From Monarcha castaneiventris obscurior (Eukaryota > Chordata > Aves > Passeriformes > Monarchidae): a stretch of 64,000 bases of DNA. The DNA is taken from NCBI GenBank assembly GCA_026261815.1, contig JAMPIT010000575.1, forward strand, positions 37,549,501 to 37,613,500, written 5' to 3'. Shown here piece by piece: positions 38,701 through 52,266 of this stretch (position 1 is its first letter; every line of letters starts with the position of its first letter). The notes beneath the pieces are model-generated. The model was not told the DNA's origin. It ran no database searches and saw only the letters and a program-made list of their open reading frames with translations. The position numbers were made by a program, and so were the translations under genes.

Positions 38701-41700
38701 ATAGAATTACACAGTTCTCTTAAGCTTTATCCTATTTTCATTATATTGATCCCTACTGCCCTCAAGTAAAGGGTCAACAAAAACAATAGAAATTAATAAA
38801 CAAAAACTGAGATAATTTTTATTTTGGAGTTTTACTGTGAGATTGCATCTTGCATTCTTATTTCCTCCAGAATTTTAGCTTCCAACAAGAAGAACCATGT
38901 TTCATGTCTTAAACTACACTAAATACTGTCAATGTTCAACAGACGCTGATGGCCTTTGCAAGACAATGTGAAAGCACAGTGATGATACAGCAAACTGATC
39001 TGCTTCTCTCAGCTGTTTAGCATCAGCATAATTACAATGAGCAAGAAACCTTCTTCAAATATTCATAAATACTCCACATCACCTTGTAGATATTCTGGAA
39101 GAACAGCCACTTGAGGCGTCAAAGAATTATCATGACAGAGTGCTGAATTAACACAAATTCCTTCTGGCTTCTTCCCTGTGTATATGTGCAACCTGCATTT
39201 AGGTTAAAGCAGATGGAAAAGAATGTAATGAAACTGAAGAATCATTCTGCTCCTCAGCTTAACTGTGAGTCAGGAAACTAATCCTTCAGGAAAAAGATTA
39301 CTCATGCTGACCTTGATTTACTGGTCATCTTTTCTGTTTGCAGGGGCATTCATCCGTGTTGATGTTGATAGATAGGCTTTGGGACATACAGATACACTGG
39401 CCTGTTGTAAACCCTCCTTCTTCGCTTTTCTCACCCTATTAATTAAGAAATAATCCATGAACTATTTTCCTCTGAAGTAATGTGTCGATACAACTGTTGT
39501 AAGAGAAAAATGAGGAAGAAAACAACCCACTTCATTATAAAGGCATTATTTCCTTTAACAGTAAAAATTATTTCATTAATTCACTGATAAAATTATTTGG
39601 TTCATGAAGGCACTATGTTCTGCAATGTGTGAACGTAAATGGCAATGTACTTTAAATTAGTAACTTGGATGTTTCATTACCTTTTTTAATGTAAAGAGAT
39701 GTTAAATGACACACTCATATTCCCTGCTCTTTACAATAGTTTTTAATGCAGTCTACTTATCAAAGAAAATGTACTCGTATGCATAAACGCATGGATATTT
39801 ACAGACACATAAACCAGTCTTAACTCTGAAGGAAATTTCCTTTTGAACATAAAGGCAAGATTCCATAAACTTAGCCAATTCTTCAAGCAGTAACTAAATC
39901 CATTCTGCACATGAGACCTGCATACCTGACTCACAGGGATATCAGGCAAATCAATGTTTGAACTGATTGGTATTTATTATTTATTAGATGTACTTATACA
40001 TTGTATTTCATACTCCTGAAGACTCTTCAGGCAGGGAGCTGCTCCCCACTGAGCATCAGAGGTGTTTTTCTAATATAATTATCCATCCTTATAGAATATT
40101 TCACAATACTGTAAACTTCATACCTTAATTATCTTTTTCAACACCTGCTGATCTGTTATTACCAAATCTGGTTAACTTGGTTAGAGAATACAGTATCATA
40201 CAGTCACCCCAGGACACCTGGGTAAATAAATAGCCTGTTTCTTCTTTCTCTGCTCCTAGATCCCTCCTTTCCTCCATAAACCCAGACGTCTTTTGTCACA
40301 TAAACCTCCTTGACAGTAACATTTCATCCTTTCTGGCTTTCATAGGCAGGCAATGGCACTGTTTGCATTGGCAGCAAACAGCCAATGGAACAAAATGAGA
40401 ACATAATTATAATGCAGTAAAAAGCACTAGTGATGTTAATATATTTCTATTTTATGTTGGAAGGAATGTGCCATCTTGCAGTCTCCATTTCCATTTGCTG
40501 TCCATTCACTGTTCAATATACATTCTGTTCAATTTCAGGCTTCATGTTTCACACAGCTTGTCATTCCTTATTCAGTCAGTCTCTTCAACATCAGCATTGC
40601 CAGGCACATGAATAAGTAATTGCACATTTTACAGGCGTGTCTGTGGGAGGGCATGAATGAGTTATGACCTCCTTTGATTTACAGTCAAGAGCCTCCAGAA
40701 ATTCTGTTTTAGAGTAAAAATTCACCCTGTTTCTAGGACCTAGCTCTCTGGTAGCAAAGCTTAAGCCTCCAGTCTGAGCTTGGTTTACCTACCTTAATCT
40801 AGATTTTTCATTATCTCCACACAGAAAGCTGTCTCCAAGCCCCAAATAAAATCTTTTCTTAAAATAAGAACCCATTTTTCTTTACTGCAATAAATCAGAT
40901 TACGTCTGTCTCCTCCAATCATAGCGCATGTGGAGAACAACTGCTCATTGTCTATTTTATAGCAATTTGTTACAACCAGAACGCTGTCTTTATACTTTGT
41001 CTCATGTTTTCTTTTTCTAGATTAAACATATCTAATTTCTTTAGATCTTCCTCTTAAGTCATGTTATCTAGTTGTTTAATAATTCTTGGAAAGAGCTCTG
41101 AGAGCAATCAGAATTTGTCTACATTTCAAACACAATGCTCAAACTGTATGCAGCATTTCAGTAAGGCTTAGCTTAGCTAAGTACTAAGTAGATGGGAAAA
41201 AACCCCAACTCTGTGTTATCATTTCCTCTTCTATTAATGCACAACACAACTCATATTTCTGGAAAAAACATTGCACGGTGCCTCAATTTCTTTGACATGA
41301 TTACTTGTTGGGTTGGCTTCGTATTTATTGCACCCCTAAATCCTTTTTCCGTGTCTCTTCAGCTGGGTTGCTCATCATGTTTATGTTTGTACATTTGATT
41401 TTCTCTTCCTAAAAGTCATTGTCCATGATAACCTGTATTGAATTTAATCGTGTTGATTTTAAATTTTGCTCTCTGAAGTCTGCTGGGATCTCTTCACTTA
41501 CAGAAATTCTTGCAGGCAATTTTTAATGGTTAAGTTCTTTAATGACTTTAGAGTGAACTTCAGTAGGTCTGAACAAATTGAATCCATCTAACTTATCTAA
41601 ATGCCTTTAATGTTTCTCTGCTCTATCTGGCTCTGCACCTCTATATTGTCATTAAAATTAATTTAAGTACTTGGTGATGGCTGACATTGCCTTTTTTGCA

Positions 41701-42435
41701 TTGACTCAAATGAAGCACTGCATACCACCATCATTTCTACCGCATCACTCACATACACCTCTTCAATGTTCCTTTTTTTTTTTTTTCACTGCAGCCATGG
41801 TGAAAATACACAATGAAGGTAGCAAGCAAACAGATTATCCTTCCCTTTCAAAAGGAAATCTAGCCCTGTTATCACAATGAGACATGAGCAAGCCAAAATG
41901 CATTTCTTGACTCCAGTATGCTCAAAATGTAACCAAGGTCAGACAAGAAGACATATAATAATGGCACTTTCTTACTTAGCAGAGTTATTCCCCCTATTGA
42001 GATGACAGGATATTAACTGGGCAAAATATCTTTTTTCTAACTAAGCTGCATTAGTTCTGGTGTACCAAGCAAGAGAAAGACACACTCAGCTCTCCTCAAC
42101 TGAAAACAAAATTCTAATGAAGTTTCTTTTAATGCAGATAATGAAACAATAAAAAGGCAATCTCACTTTTCTTTTTTGCAGATTTTGAGTTTGTTGCTGG
42201 CAATCAGATGCACCATTTGAAATCTGAAAAACATAGGAGAAATATGAAACAGCATACAACTATGTATGGGCTCTTATGCCCATCGCTGTCCTGATTTTGC
42301 AATGAACTAATCATGGGTACATTTTTGTACTTGAAAAATTTACATTACCAGGAAAGTAGCCATGGGCTAGAGCAACAAATCAAACTACTATCTCCAAGAT
42401 AATACTTAATGTAGAAGATAAATATATGGGAGCCT
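35715..42435. other. Longest repeat-poor intergenic block
   Basis: About 6.7 kb of AT-rich DNA in which I recognise no CR1, LTR, SINE or coding exon. A 17-bp inverted repeat (CATTATAC-G-GTATAATG) occurs at 36589-36605. Conserved non-coding elements could be present but cannot be judged without alignment. Confidence 0.55.
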
Positions 42436-43450
42436 CATAAAATAATTCAGTTTGAGAGGGATCTCAGGAGGCTGCTAGCCCAACCTCCTGCTCACAGAAG
42501 GATCAGACCAGATTATTCAGACCTTTATCATCTGACTCTCGAAAACTTTCAACAAACCACGTGCTTGGACTCCACAACTTCTCTGGGCAGCCTGTTCCAG
42601 TGCTCAGTCACCATCACAGGAAAAAAAGTGTTTCCTGGTGTTCAGGAGGAACGAACGTCCTGTGTTCCTGTTTGTGCCCATTGCCTCTGGTCCTGGCACT
42701 GGGCACTACTGAAAAGAGCCTGGCTCCATCCTTTTTGTTCCCTCCCTTCAGCTATTTATTGACATTGATGGGATCCCTCTAAGCCTTCTCTTCTTCTGAA
42801 GGGATGCTCCAGTCTCTTGACTGCTCGTCCCTTGACTTGACTCTCTACAGTGTGTCCATGTCTTTCCTGTACGGAGCAGCCCAGCACGCAACACAGCACT
42901 CCAGATATGGCCTAACCAGGGAAAGGATCACCTTCCTCTCCCTCAGTACCTTCCCTAATGCAGCCGAGGATGCAGCTGGCTGCTTTTGCAGCAAGGGCAC
43001 ATTGCTGGCCCACATTTAACCTGGTGTTCAGCCTTTCTGCCAAGCTTCTTCCCAGCTGAGTGGGCCCCAGGATATACAAGTGCCTGGGGTTGTTCCTCTT
43101 TAGGTGCAGGACTTTGCATTTCTCTTTATTGAATTTCATGAGATTCCTGTCAATCCAATTTCTCCAGACCATCCAGATGCCTCTGGGTGGCAGCACAACC
43201 CTCTGGCATACCAATTACTCCTCCCAGTTTTGTGTCATCAGCAAAATTTTAAGGGGACATTCTGTCCCAGCATCCAGATAATTAATAAAATTGTTGAATA
43301 AAACTGGACCAGTGTTGACTCCTGGGGTGCATCATTAGTTACTGTCCTTCAACTAGACTTCCTGACATGATCACAATCCTCTGACCTCAGCTATTCACCC
43401 AGTTTTCTACCTACTGTATTATCTGCTGATCTATCCCCTCTCTATTAGAA
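42436..43450 (-). mobile_element. Older CR1 LINE fragment, about 1 kb
   Basis: On the minus strand this has a CR1 3' end of a different, more diverged type (GAGAGGGATCTCAGGAGG, CCCAACCTCCTGCTCACAGAAG). It continues through CAACTTCTCTGGGCAGCCTGTTCCAGTG and the segment ending GACCAGTGTTGACTCCTGGGG into C-terminal ORF2 sequence. On the minus strand part of ORF2 reads NKEKCKVLHLKRNNPRH...GRSLAERLN, a CR1 signature. The 5' limit near 43450 is uncertain. Confidence 0.85.
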
Positions 43451-46400
43451 TGTTACAGAAGAGAGTATTGAAAGATTTTCTTCAACATCACCATAGTTTT
43501 GCACCTTCTCCTGATGTTTCTCCTCCAGTGACTTCTCCCATGGTAAGACACTATTAGGCTAACAGTCACTGCTCCTGAGGTTTTCTTGGGGATGTTTGGG
43601 GCATCCAGTTCACTGTAATCTTCTGTTCAGGGAACAATATTACATTTGAATTCTCCCATCACTTTACTGCGGAAGGTGACCATCTTTGGTTTCGGATAAG
43701 TCACTCCTGGAATGAGCCATTGCACATTACAGCAGTGGTTCAGACTATGCAAGGAGTCTCTGGCTTTTTGCCTCACATTTTCTGGACTGTGTCAAGCCAT
43801 CCATTCTTTTCTGCAGTCATGTTGAACTTTTTCCAGCTGCTGGATTTGGCAGTGGAGACTTTCATAACCTCATGCCTTTCTAGTGGCCTAGAAGTTGTAT
43901 TGTAAGTGAGGTAGAAAAACTGCATGTTGGCAAAGGAATGAGTGACAACAAATGCTCTTGAAGGAAGACAAACTGGAAGGAGATTAGAGAGGATAAATTC
44001 ACTGACATAGTCACAAACCGAGCTGGTATTAGCAGTGTAGAAGATACCAAGGTACAGATGAAGAACTGGGTGGTTCAGTAACCAAAATATGTTGAGCATT
44101 CAATGGTGCAAAATGGAACTCTGGGTACAAATCAACTAATGAGAGTTTTGTCTGAAAGCTGAAAAGTCATCTACTGGAAGCAAATGAAAGAGATGAAACT
44201 GATTATTCTTCAGGATAAGCATAAGCCACCAAAGTGGAAAGGTTATCCTGCAGTAAATCAGTCCAGGAGTTTCCCATATGGAGCATGAAGCATTGTGTAA
44301 GACATGACTCACTCAGAACGCTGTATACACTCACTATTCATCTCCAAATATGAATTTAAATTTGAAAAGCTGTAATGAAAAGCTAGGATAATGGAGGAAA
44401 TATGAGGAGTCTTAAAAGTAGGTGTTGTGTGTGACATGAGCTATTAAAATGTGACTATAGTGATATAAAAATGAGATTATTTTTGTCTGACTTTGGGGGT
44501 TTTCCTACTTCCATTTTCAGTATTATCACATTCCCAGCATTATCGATTATTAGCATTTTTAGTTTTCCAACAATATCTGGAAAATTCCATGTAAAGAAAT
44601 AAATCTCTGAACAGAAATAATCTTAACTATTCCTCTAAAGGGATAAAGGGTTAGACAATAAGGAAAGGAAGACATATATTCCAGGAGGAAAATTACCAAA
44701 ACAATTTTTTGCATATTCAAGTATTTTTATCATGTGGAGTGACTGTCTAGTGTCTCCTGCTCAGTGGTAGTTGGTTGACTTTTTGTAAGAATGGAAGTAA
44801 CTTTTAGGGAAGTACTTGAATGAAAAGAGATGTGCAGACTGGTAGGTAAGCTCCGAAAAGTATTCCCAGGGCAGGAGAGGTAGAACTTTCCAACTGCTCT
44901 GCTATGCAACTAGAAAAGGCAAAACTTAACAATTGAGGAGATGAAATATACAGAAGTGACATTATTATGCAAAATCCTAAAGGCGTAAGAAGAATGACAA
45001 AATTCATGTAATAAAAGGGAAGAAAGATAAAACAGGATTTTGCAGATAACAAGGCAGTGCTATTTTAGAAGATAAAATATTACTTGTGTAACTACCAACA
45101 ACCACAGATCTGGAATCCAGATACCACCCTTGCTCTCTATTCCTCTATTCATTTTATCAGCACTGAAGATTCAATAATTAAAATTCCATTGTTTCCTCAC
45201 TGACTGATGAGGACAATGAGACTCCAGCTCAGTCTTCCAAAGCACTGGAAGAGCCCATACAGCATAAGTTATTGGCTTGCTGCCAGATGCAAACAAAACT
45301 GGCCCAAAAAAACCCTATGGTGGGTGTTAAACAGAACATTGGTAAAGTAAACTTTTTGGTCTTTTTGCACTCTTGAATTATTTTCATGTACTTCCCTGTT
45401 GGCTACTTTTTCTGACACCTCTCATCACTCTTGCTTTCTTGTGTAAATTACACCAATTTATTAGACTCCAATTTTCTGGCATGTAAAAAAGCTTGCTAGC
45501 TTCAACAGCACCTCTGAACTTAATTCTGCCTGACAAGGAAAAGTCGCAGGCACACTGTGCATGGTGGAGACAGGAAAAAGAAATGCCCAGAGCAGCATGA
45601 TATATCACGTGGTGATTAAGCAGAGCTCACAGCTGCTTGAACCCTTTGCAATGAAACCACAGCTATGGCCTATCCATTTTCAGAAGACCTTGGGAGGAGC
45701 AGTTTTACGTCCACAATCAGCAATCCTACAGAGGGGAAATTTTTATCTACTTGGTTTCACACCATTTTTGGAAAACCTTGAAGCTGTATTGTGTACACTA
45801 ACAAAACCTGCAAAATCATATAAAATGGTGGAGTTTTTGGTCTGCTGTGTGCTGCAATGCTGGGAGCAGACCAGAATAACAGAACTCAGATTTCAGAGCA
45901 CAGGGAATTATTTGCCAGTTCACAGAGAGAATTTAAGACAAGCCCTCCAGTACCCTTGTTATCTTTTTATTGTATGCTCAAAAAATTAAAGCTGGAGAAT
46001 GAGTCTACAAGTAGTAACAAACTCTCCATAGTGCCCTTTAAAAACACTTTTTTTAATTAAAAAAATAAAAAATCATTGCCTTTTGGGGTCCATCCTCATA
46101 GCCATTTTGTGGAGAGGAAGAGATGCTTCTGAAGAAACAGGAATAATTTTTTTTCATCTGATCCAGCTGCTGTCTAAACTCGACAGCTAATATATAGAGA
46201 GTGTACTCCCTGCGCACCTGCTACATGTAGGTCCATCAGTTTGTGAAAATGGTTGTGATTAAATAGGTGAATTGCATGAATTCTGCCAGTGACAACACTG
46301 ATCTCTTGCCTAAAGGTAATTAAATTATTTTTTTTTAAATCTTTTTAGCTTACTAAAGCATATATGAAAGAGCAAGCCAGAATATCATTTGGACATCATG

Positions 46401-49400
46401 TCTCTGCTCTGAAGGTTTAAGGTCACTAGAAAGAGGACCATTTACTTCTTGCCAAGGTATTCGGTCAGAGTCTAAATCATATCCAAACAAATAATTCTTT
46501 GCTGGATTATAAATGGTGCTGAATTAACGTAAGAATTAAAAAAGTCTGCAAGGTGATTGAAGTGCTGCATTTTTTCCTTGTTATTGCTTAATTTCAGACT
46601 TTTAAAGCGATGGGATTTTTTAACTGCAAATCCTGTTTATTCAACAGGGGTTCTTGAAATCAAGGTAAGGTTTGTCCTGGCTAATCACAGTCTCAAATAA
46701 TTTCAGAAATGTCTTTATGGGGAGACGGGGGCTGTCAGAGCAATTTTAGATGTAGTGAAAAGAACACAGCATGGTAATGATAATTTCAAAGAGTTTTCTT
46801 TATTAATTGTGCTGATAACTGTAAAGTCAAGAGCCCTGTTGTCTATCAAAGATGAATCTAGTTTGCAGGACTAAAAAATAGATTTTTGTTCGTGAACTCA
46901 GTAGATCTGCTGCTGATTCACTGAGACAGAAATATGGCACCTCTGTTTTTTTCTGATAGTTATTTTTACAGCCCATGCATTGTAAGCACTTAATGGACTT
47001 GATATAATAGCACTTGGAAAGGGAACATAGATCCATAGAACAGGTTGTGTTGCAACCTGTATATATCCCACCATTATGTTACCAAAGTAAGTTCTGCTTC
47101 TAGAGTAGACAGAAAGTAAAACATTAGAGTAATTGTACCATGCAGAAAGACAGGTGAGACTATTATTAGCACGGTCAAAATCAAAGCTAAAACATTCTTA
47201 GGGATGGTTCAAGTCCATTAGGGGTAATATGGTCTCGTTTAATAATTAATAGCACAGTAACCAGTTTCACTAAAATCTGTCTGCAATAGGCTGTAAAACT
47301 GATGAAGGAATTAATGTACCTTCAGCCATTCATGAAAACTTATAGATTTTATATGTTGATACTCCCTTGAGTACTGATCAAACAAAAAAAAATCATTTTT
47401 TCATATCGGTTGTGCCACTGAAGTCTTACAACACCTCTTCAGATTTGTATTGTGCTAAAATACAACTTAACCTTCCTTTGCTGTTTGTGGACAAACTGCA
47501 TAAATATTAATGTGTGAAAGCACTCAATTTATAACCAGTAACACTCCCAAAACTCGGGGATCTCTCTCCCAGCCGTTCTCAGCGCCCACTGCTGGCCACA
47601 CTGACAAGAAAGAAGCAGGCCAGCAACCAGCTGAAGAGAGAAGCAGCAACTTTGCTCATATTTATATCCCTTCTCTGAGACCAGATGCTAGTTCCTCTTT
47701 GCAGACCTTCTGCCACTCAGCCTGTTTCTGCTGGGATGTATTTTTCAAGGCAAAACTAAAGTCCAAGTGACTGAGAAGGCACCAGTGGAAGAGAGAAGCA
47801 GTTGCCAGTCCTGGCTGTGAGACAATGTCCAGGCAGGACCAAACATCTGCCCAGAGCTGCTGCACAACTCAGTGTTGCACGTGCACCTAGGATTCAGAGC
47901 ATCCCTGTAATATTGGACTGGAACGTGATTGTGAGGATGCTTGGTGGCAACTGCTCAAGTGCACTCAAATGACCCTACTCTGAGGGGCCGTTTTAGAACA
48001 ACAGGTTTCAATTTGGAAGAATTTGCCAAATTGGGAAGTGTCAGATTCAGCAGATAGGAATGTGGCTGTGAAAAGCAGAAGGCTCTTTCTTTACCCTGCA
48101 ATCTCAAATGGTGTAAGGTGGCTAAGTAAACCTCCTGGAATGTGGAGTGAGAGGCAGCAGAATGAGAGAAAACCAAAATACAGTCCCAGAGGTGCAGGTT
48201 TTAATTCTGGAATCAGGCAGGCTACTGACCCCTACTATTTTCCTGCCAGGACTGACCTTAAAGGATGAGTGGGACACACAGTGGCTCTGTAAGCACAGTT
48301 TCAATGTCAGAATGGGTTTGCTACAGCTCTTTAGGACACCTGAAACACCAGGATGAAGAGAGACAGAGTGGTCGAGACCAATCCAGAGTAGGGACTGATA
48401 ATAATAACTGTGCTGGGAAAACTGGAGAGGAACTCACCACAGCTGCATTACTATTCACCACACTGTGCATTATTCCAAACCCAGCTCTGACAGACATGCA
48501 GAGGAAACCAACAGCTCTTTTAAGCAACAGTACTGTAGTAAATGGGAAGGGATGGAGATGGGAAAGCAAATTGCTATTGCAAGGAATTGAAATTCCAAGC
48601 AAATTAAACCAGTTAGAAAAATGACAGTGCTCTTAAACAGGCTCTTATATCTTCGTGAAGTGATGGGTTAAATGAGGGAAAACCATTGGGGTAGCAGCAG
48701 GAGAACCCAGCTAGAGCAGCAACAACCACTGAATCAGACTGGGAACCACTTCTTTGGCTGAATTAACACAGAGATTCAAATAAGCAAGAAAAATTTTGAG
48801 AGGTGAACAAAAGGCTCAGAGAGATAATAAACACAAGAATGAGTCAGAGCTTTATCATTTGCTAACGATGACCTGCAGCAACTGGACTTAAGAAAGAGGG
48901 ATAAGAGTGAGGCATTGTATGAACAGGAGAGCCAAATATGGTACTAATCCCAGAACTAGAAAACAAGAAAAGAAAAGGCAGCATCAGCTCCGTGACTCCT
49001 CTGACATTCATTCTGAAAAGTTTTGAAAGAAAAAGAGAGCCACATACAAAAGAATACCTAACTTCTAGAGTAGCTAAAATGTTTAAAACTGCAGAACAAG
49101 TCAAGAAAACGCCATACAATTAGAATGAAAATGAGCCATTCAAATTCAATTCAAATTGCTAAATTCAGTGAGGCGTGTGAGGAGGTGCATGAAAGAAACC
49201 TAGAAGGGGGAGCTCCATTGGCTACAAAATCAAGAGAAAAATAAAAAGGACAAAGTAGCACATGTAAGTAATTAATAGTTGAAAGTATGGTGACTGAGGT
49301 GTGACCCTTCCGAGGGAGAGAGATAAGAGGGGTCAGCTATTTCATTGAACTTGGAGGGATCTAGCTCTTAAATACTGAAGTTCACACTATAATGTCTGAT

Positions 49401-49727
49401 TTTAGGTGACATGTGAAAACCAGTATATTTTTCAGAGTACAGAGAAGGAAATGAAAAAACAAAATAAACAAAATGTATTAAACAAAACAACTAAACAAAA
49501 GGATGGTAAAGGTGGTGGAAGCCTATGCATATATAAGAACTGCTAATTTAAGATAAAACAAACTTATCAGTTATAAATAATAGATAAGAAATTGATAATA
49601 AAAGTTAATGGTGTACATACAAACAATAGTATAGCCATATTAGCTGATGAATTGTGTGAAATAAACAAACAAACATGCAGTTAATCAGGCCTTTAAGATC
49701 ACTAGAAAATCCTATGGAGAGAGGTAC
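43451..49727. other. Intergenic, nothing recognised
   Basis: AT-rich, repeat-poor DNA. The 142-codon frame at 45561-45989 lacks any domain and is within chance expectation. The first 150 bases may extend the older CR1. A TGCACGTGCA palindrome lies at 47876-47885. Confidence 0.55.
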
Positions 49728-49844
49728 TTAAACTGGAGTAACTCAGATAACTATTAATAACAACCCTTAAGCTGGAGTAACTCGGATAACTATTAATAAC
49801 AATCTTTAAGCTGGAGTAACTTGGATAACTATTAATAACAATCC
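49728..49844 (+). repeat. Three tandem units of 39 bp
   Basis: Units start at 49728, 49767 and 49806, each beginning TTAA(A/G)CTGGAGTAACT and containing GATAACTATTAATAACAA. They differ at only a few positions, so the duplications are fairly recent. No open frame or known family explains them. Confidence 0.92.
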
Positions 49845-51386
49845 TTTCTGCTTCATCTGCCAGAGGTAGAGCAGAAAAGGAATCTATTCAAACACTACAA
49901 ATATATTTAATTATAAGTTCCTTGACTTCATTTCACTTAATTTTAATTTCATTTTATTATCATATCTGAAAGAGGATAGATATAATACTTTTATAGGTCA
50001 ATTGCCTTGTCTGGTTTTCTCACTGATGGAGGATATATCTTAATCTATTCGTATGGATATGATTAATAGATCACCAACTCATAAAGGTGTGTATGTAATA
50101 TAAAAATGCACATGAATATGATTTTGTCTGTTTATAGGATGTACTAGTCCAAGTGTTGAAAAGCGAAGTTAGGTACACAAATGTAAGAGTCGCATTTTAA
50201 AAGACTGCATGTTTGTGTAGTGCCACAGCCAAGGCTTTTTAAAACAACTGTGAATAAAATCATGGACCTGGGGTGGAACAAGATGGAATTATCTGGATAG
50301 TCTCTACAGAAGGAAGACAGCAAACATCAGGGCAAGGTAGGCATTACGCTTAGGAAGATAACAGCTTTCTGCTCAAAAAGTGGTCAAGAGTGACTCTAAA
50401 ATTGTGCCATCCATATCAAATTAATCTGTAATTGCCTATGCAGGCTGCAATGGTCTTTGTGTGTTTTTTGTGCCCAAACTACCATAAGCTAATTTACAAT
50501 ATGTATGTATGTGAATATTTAGTAAACTCTGTGGAAAGATGTTATCTCTTACCATAAACAGTTTAAAATAACATTTATGAACGGAATTATTGCAAATGTG
50601 TGTTATAATAGGCCATTAAACTTTTGGGGTGAATTTTAGTCAGTTGCAACAAATGCTAAGGATATTTAGAAGGTGAGATGAGTTAGACTTCATGCCTGAA
50701 GAATGAGCTGAGTGATTTTGGTGACTGTGTAAATTGTGTGGAATATAGCAATTCAAAGCCTAGCAGGCTGGTACCAGTACTAGAAAATATCAGTGGGCTG
50801 CCCTTAGACCTTTGCAAGTTCTCACATCACAAGACCAATAGGAAAAAGTGAAAGCCTTGAAGAAGATCCATTGCCCTGTCCTGATCCTGACTTCATGTAC
50901 AATGACTTAGAGTCTCAATATTAAAAATTATTAGTGGGAACTTTGTCTCAGTAAAACCTTTGCTTTATATAAACATGAATTTCAGAAAGGCTTTCCTGGC
51001 ACTAACGTAAATTTTAGAGGCACATACTTTATTTCAGTCTAACATTTGAGGTTTTTTCCCCCAAACAACTAAAGTTCTTAACAATTCTGCTTTAAACTTG
51101 CTATCTGACATGAGATAGCAGTATCAGAAGTAGAAGTACAAGGCAGAACTAGCAAAGTTCAGATTAAGGCTCATAGGTACTATTACTCAAGTGCCAAAAC
51201 CTCATGGCAACACAGAAGTATTGGTGTGTTCCTGTGGGCATTACAAATGGCAGTATTTCTGTAGGAGTTACAAAACCAGGAGAGTCCTATGACACAGCAG
51301 TGTTATGCTACTTTTTCCTTTCCTCTGAAGCCTTTCCCGTCTCATGGAAGACAAGAAGATTTTATATCAGTGAATAAGAGCATATC
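49845..51386. other. Intergenic, nothing recognised
   Basis: AT-rich unique-looking DNA between the 39-bp repeats and the interrupted CR1. Confidence 0.55.
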
Positions 51387-51767
51387 TTAGACCCAGGGGT
51401 GTTGGTGGATGGCAGGCTGGATATGAGCTGGCAACACAGAAAGCCAGTCATATCCCGGGTTGTGTCAAAGCAGCGTGGCCAGCAGGGTGAGGGAGGGGAT
51501 TCTGCCCCTCTGCTCTGCCCTCATGAGACCACACCTGCAGTGCTGCATCCAGCTCTGGGGTCCCAATACAAGAAGGACATGGGCCCCTTGGAGCAAGTCC
51601 AGAGGAGAACATGAAGATGGTCAGAGGTCTGGAGCATGTCTCCTATGAAGGCAGGCTGAGAGAGCTGGTTCAGCCAGGAGAAGAGAAGGCTCCAGGAAGA
51701 CCTTACTGCAGTCTTTCAATACTTAAAGTGATCCTACAAGGAAGATGGGGACAGGCATTTTAGGCCC
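51387..51767 (+). mobile_element. CR1 LINE fragment, interrupted by the LTR-like insert
   Basis: ACCCAGGGGTGTTGGTGG, CATGAGACCACACCTGCAGTGCTGCATCCAGC and GAAGGCTCCAGGAAGACCTTACTGCAG are the C-terminal ORF2 and 3'-UTR blocks of CR1 in + orientation. Sequence leaves CR1 after GGACAGGCATTTTAGG. A terminal piece reappears at about 52241-52266. Confidence 0.85.
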
Positions 51768-52240
51768 AAGCCATGAACTCTTGACAATTGCATAACAAAA
51801 GATGTGAGGACCTGTGGCCCAGTCAGGTGACCAGACACACTCAGTGATACAGCAGGAGCTGAAGGATCTGGAGGAAGAGCTGAGACTCTCACGGGCTTGG
51901 ACTGTGAGGGTACAAATGTCCCAGGGGTTCCTTTGTTCAGGGTCCCTTCTCGATGGCACCAGCTCGGGTTGTTTCTGTGTTACTGCACCATGAATAAATT
52001 GCTTTATGGAACAAGACATCTAAGACTCTGCTATGTAAAACCAGGGGTCAAATCTGGGGTTGAAGTCTGGGGTAAGGAAACCTGGTCTGCCTGTGTGTGA
52101 GTGTGGGATGTGTCTGGAGTCAAGTGAGGTCCCATGGGTCACTGGAGCTGCCTGCTGTGAAGGGGCTTCAATCCCAGTCTCTGGCATTGGGAGTGTGACT
52201 GCCAGAGAGTCTCGTGAATGGTCAGACTGGGAAGTTGACC
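51768..52240 (+). mobile_element. LTR-like insert within a CR1 copy
   Basis: A non-CR1 block of about 470 bp separates CR1 3'-UTR sequence on the left from a last piece of CR1 tail (CCAACCCAAACTATTCTATGG) on the right. It contains GCACCAGCTCGGGTTG and a polyadenylation signal AATAAA at 51993-51998, in a layout like an avian ERV LTR in + orientation. The exact termini and the target-site duplication are not resolved. It could instead be another retroposed sequence. Confidence 0.45.
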
Positions 52241-52266
52241 ACCATCCAACCCAAACTATTCTATGG
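52241..52266 (+). mobile_element. Terminal piece of the interrupted CR1
   Basis: ACCATCCAACCCAAACTATT followed by CTATGG is the CR1 3' terminus. It lies beyond the LTR-like insert and is the basis for calling that insert nested. At 26 bases it is short, so it may instead be an unrelated CR1 end. Confidence 0.5.

Noticed and set aside
45561..45989. 142-codon open frame on the + strand
   Set aside because: No recognisable domain, signal peptide or repeat. Length is about what chance allows for the longest frame in 64 kb of six-frame sequence, and no splice or promoter context supports it.
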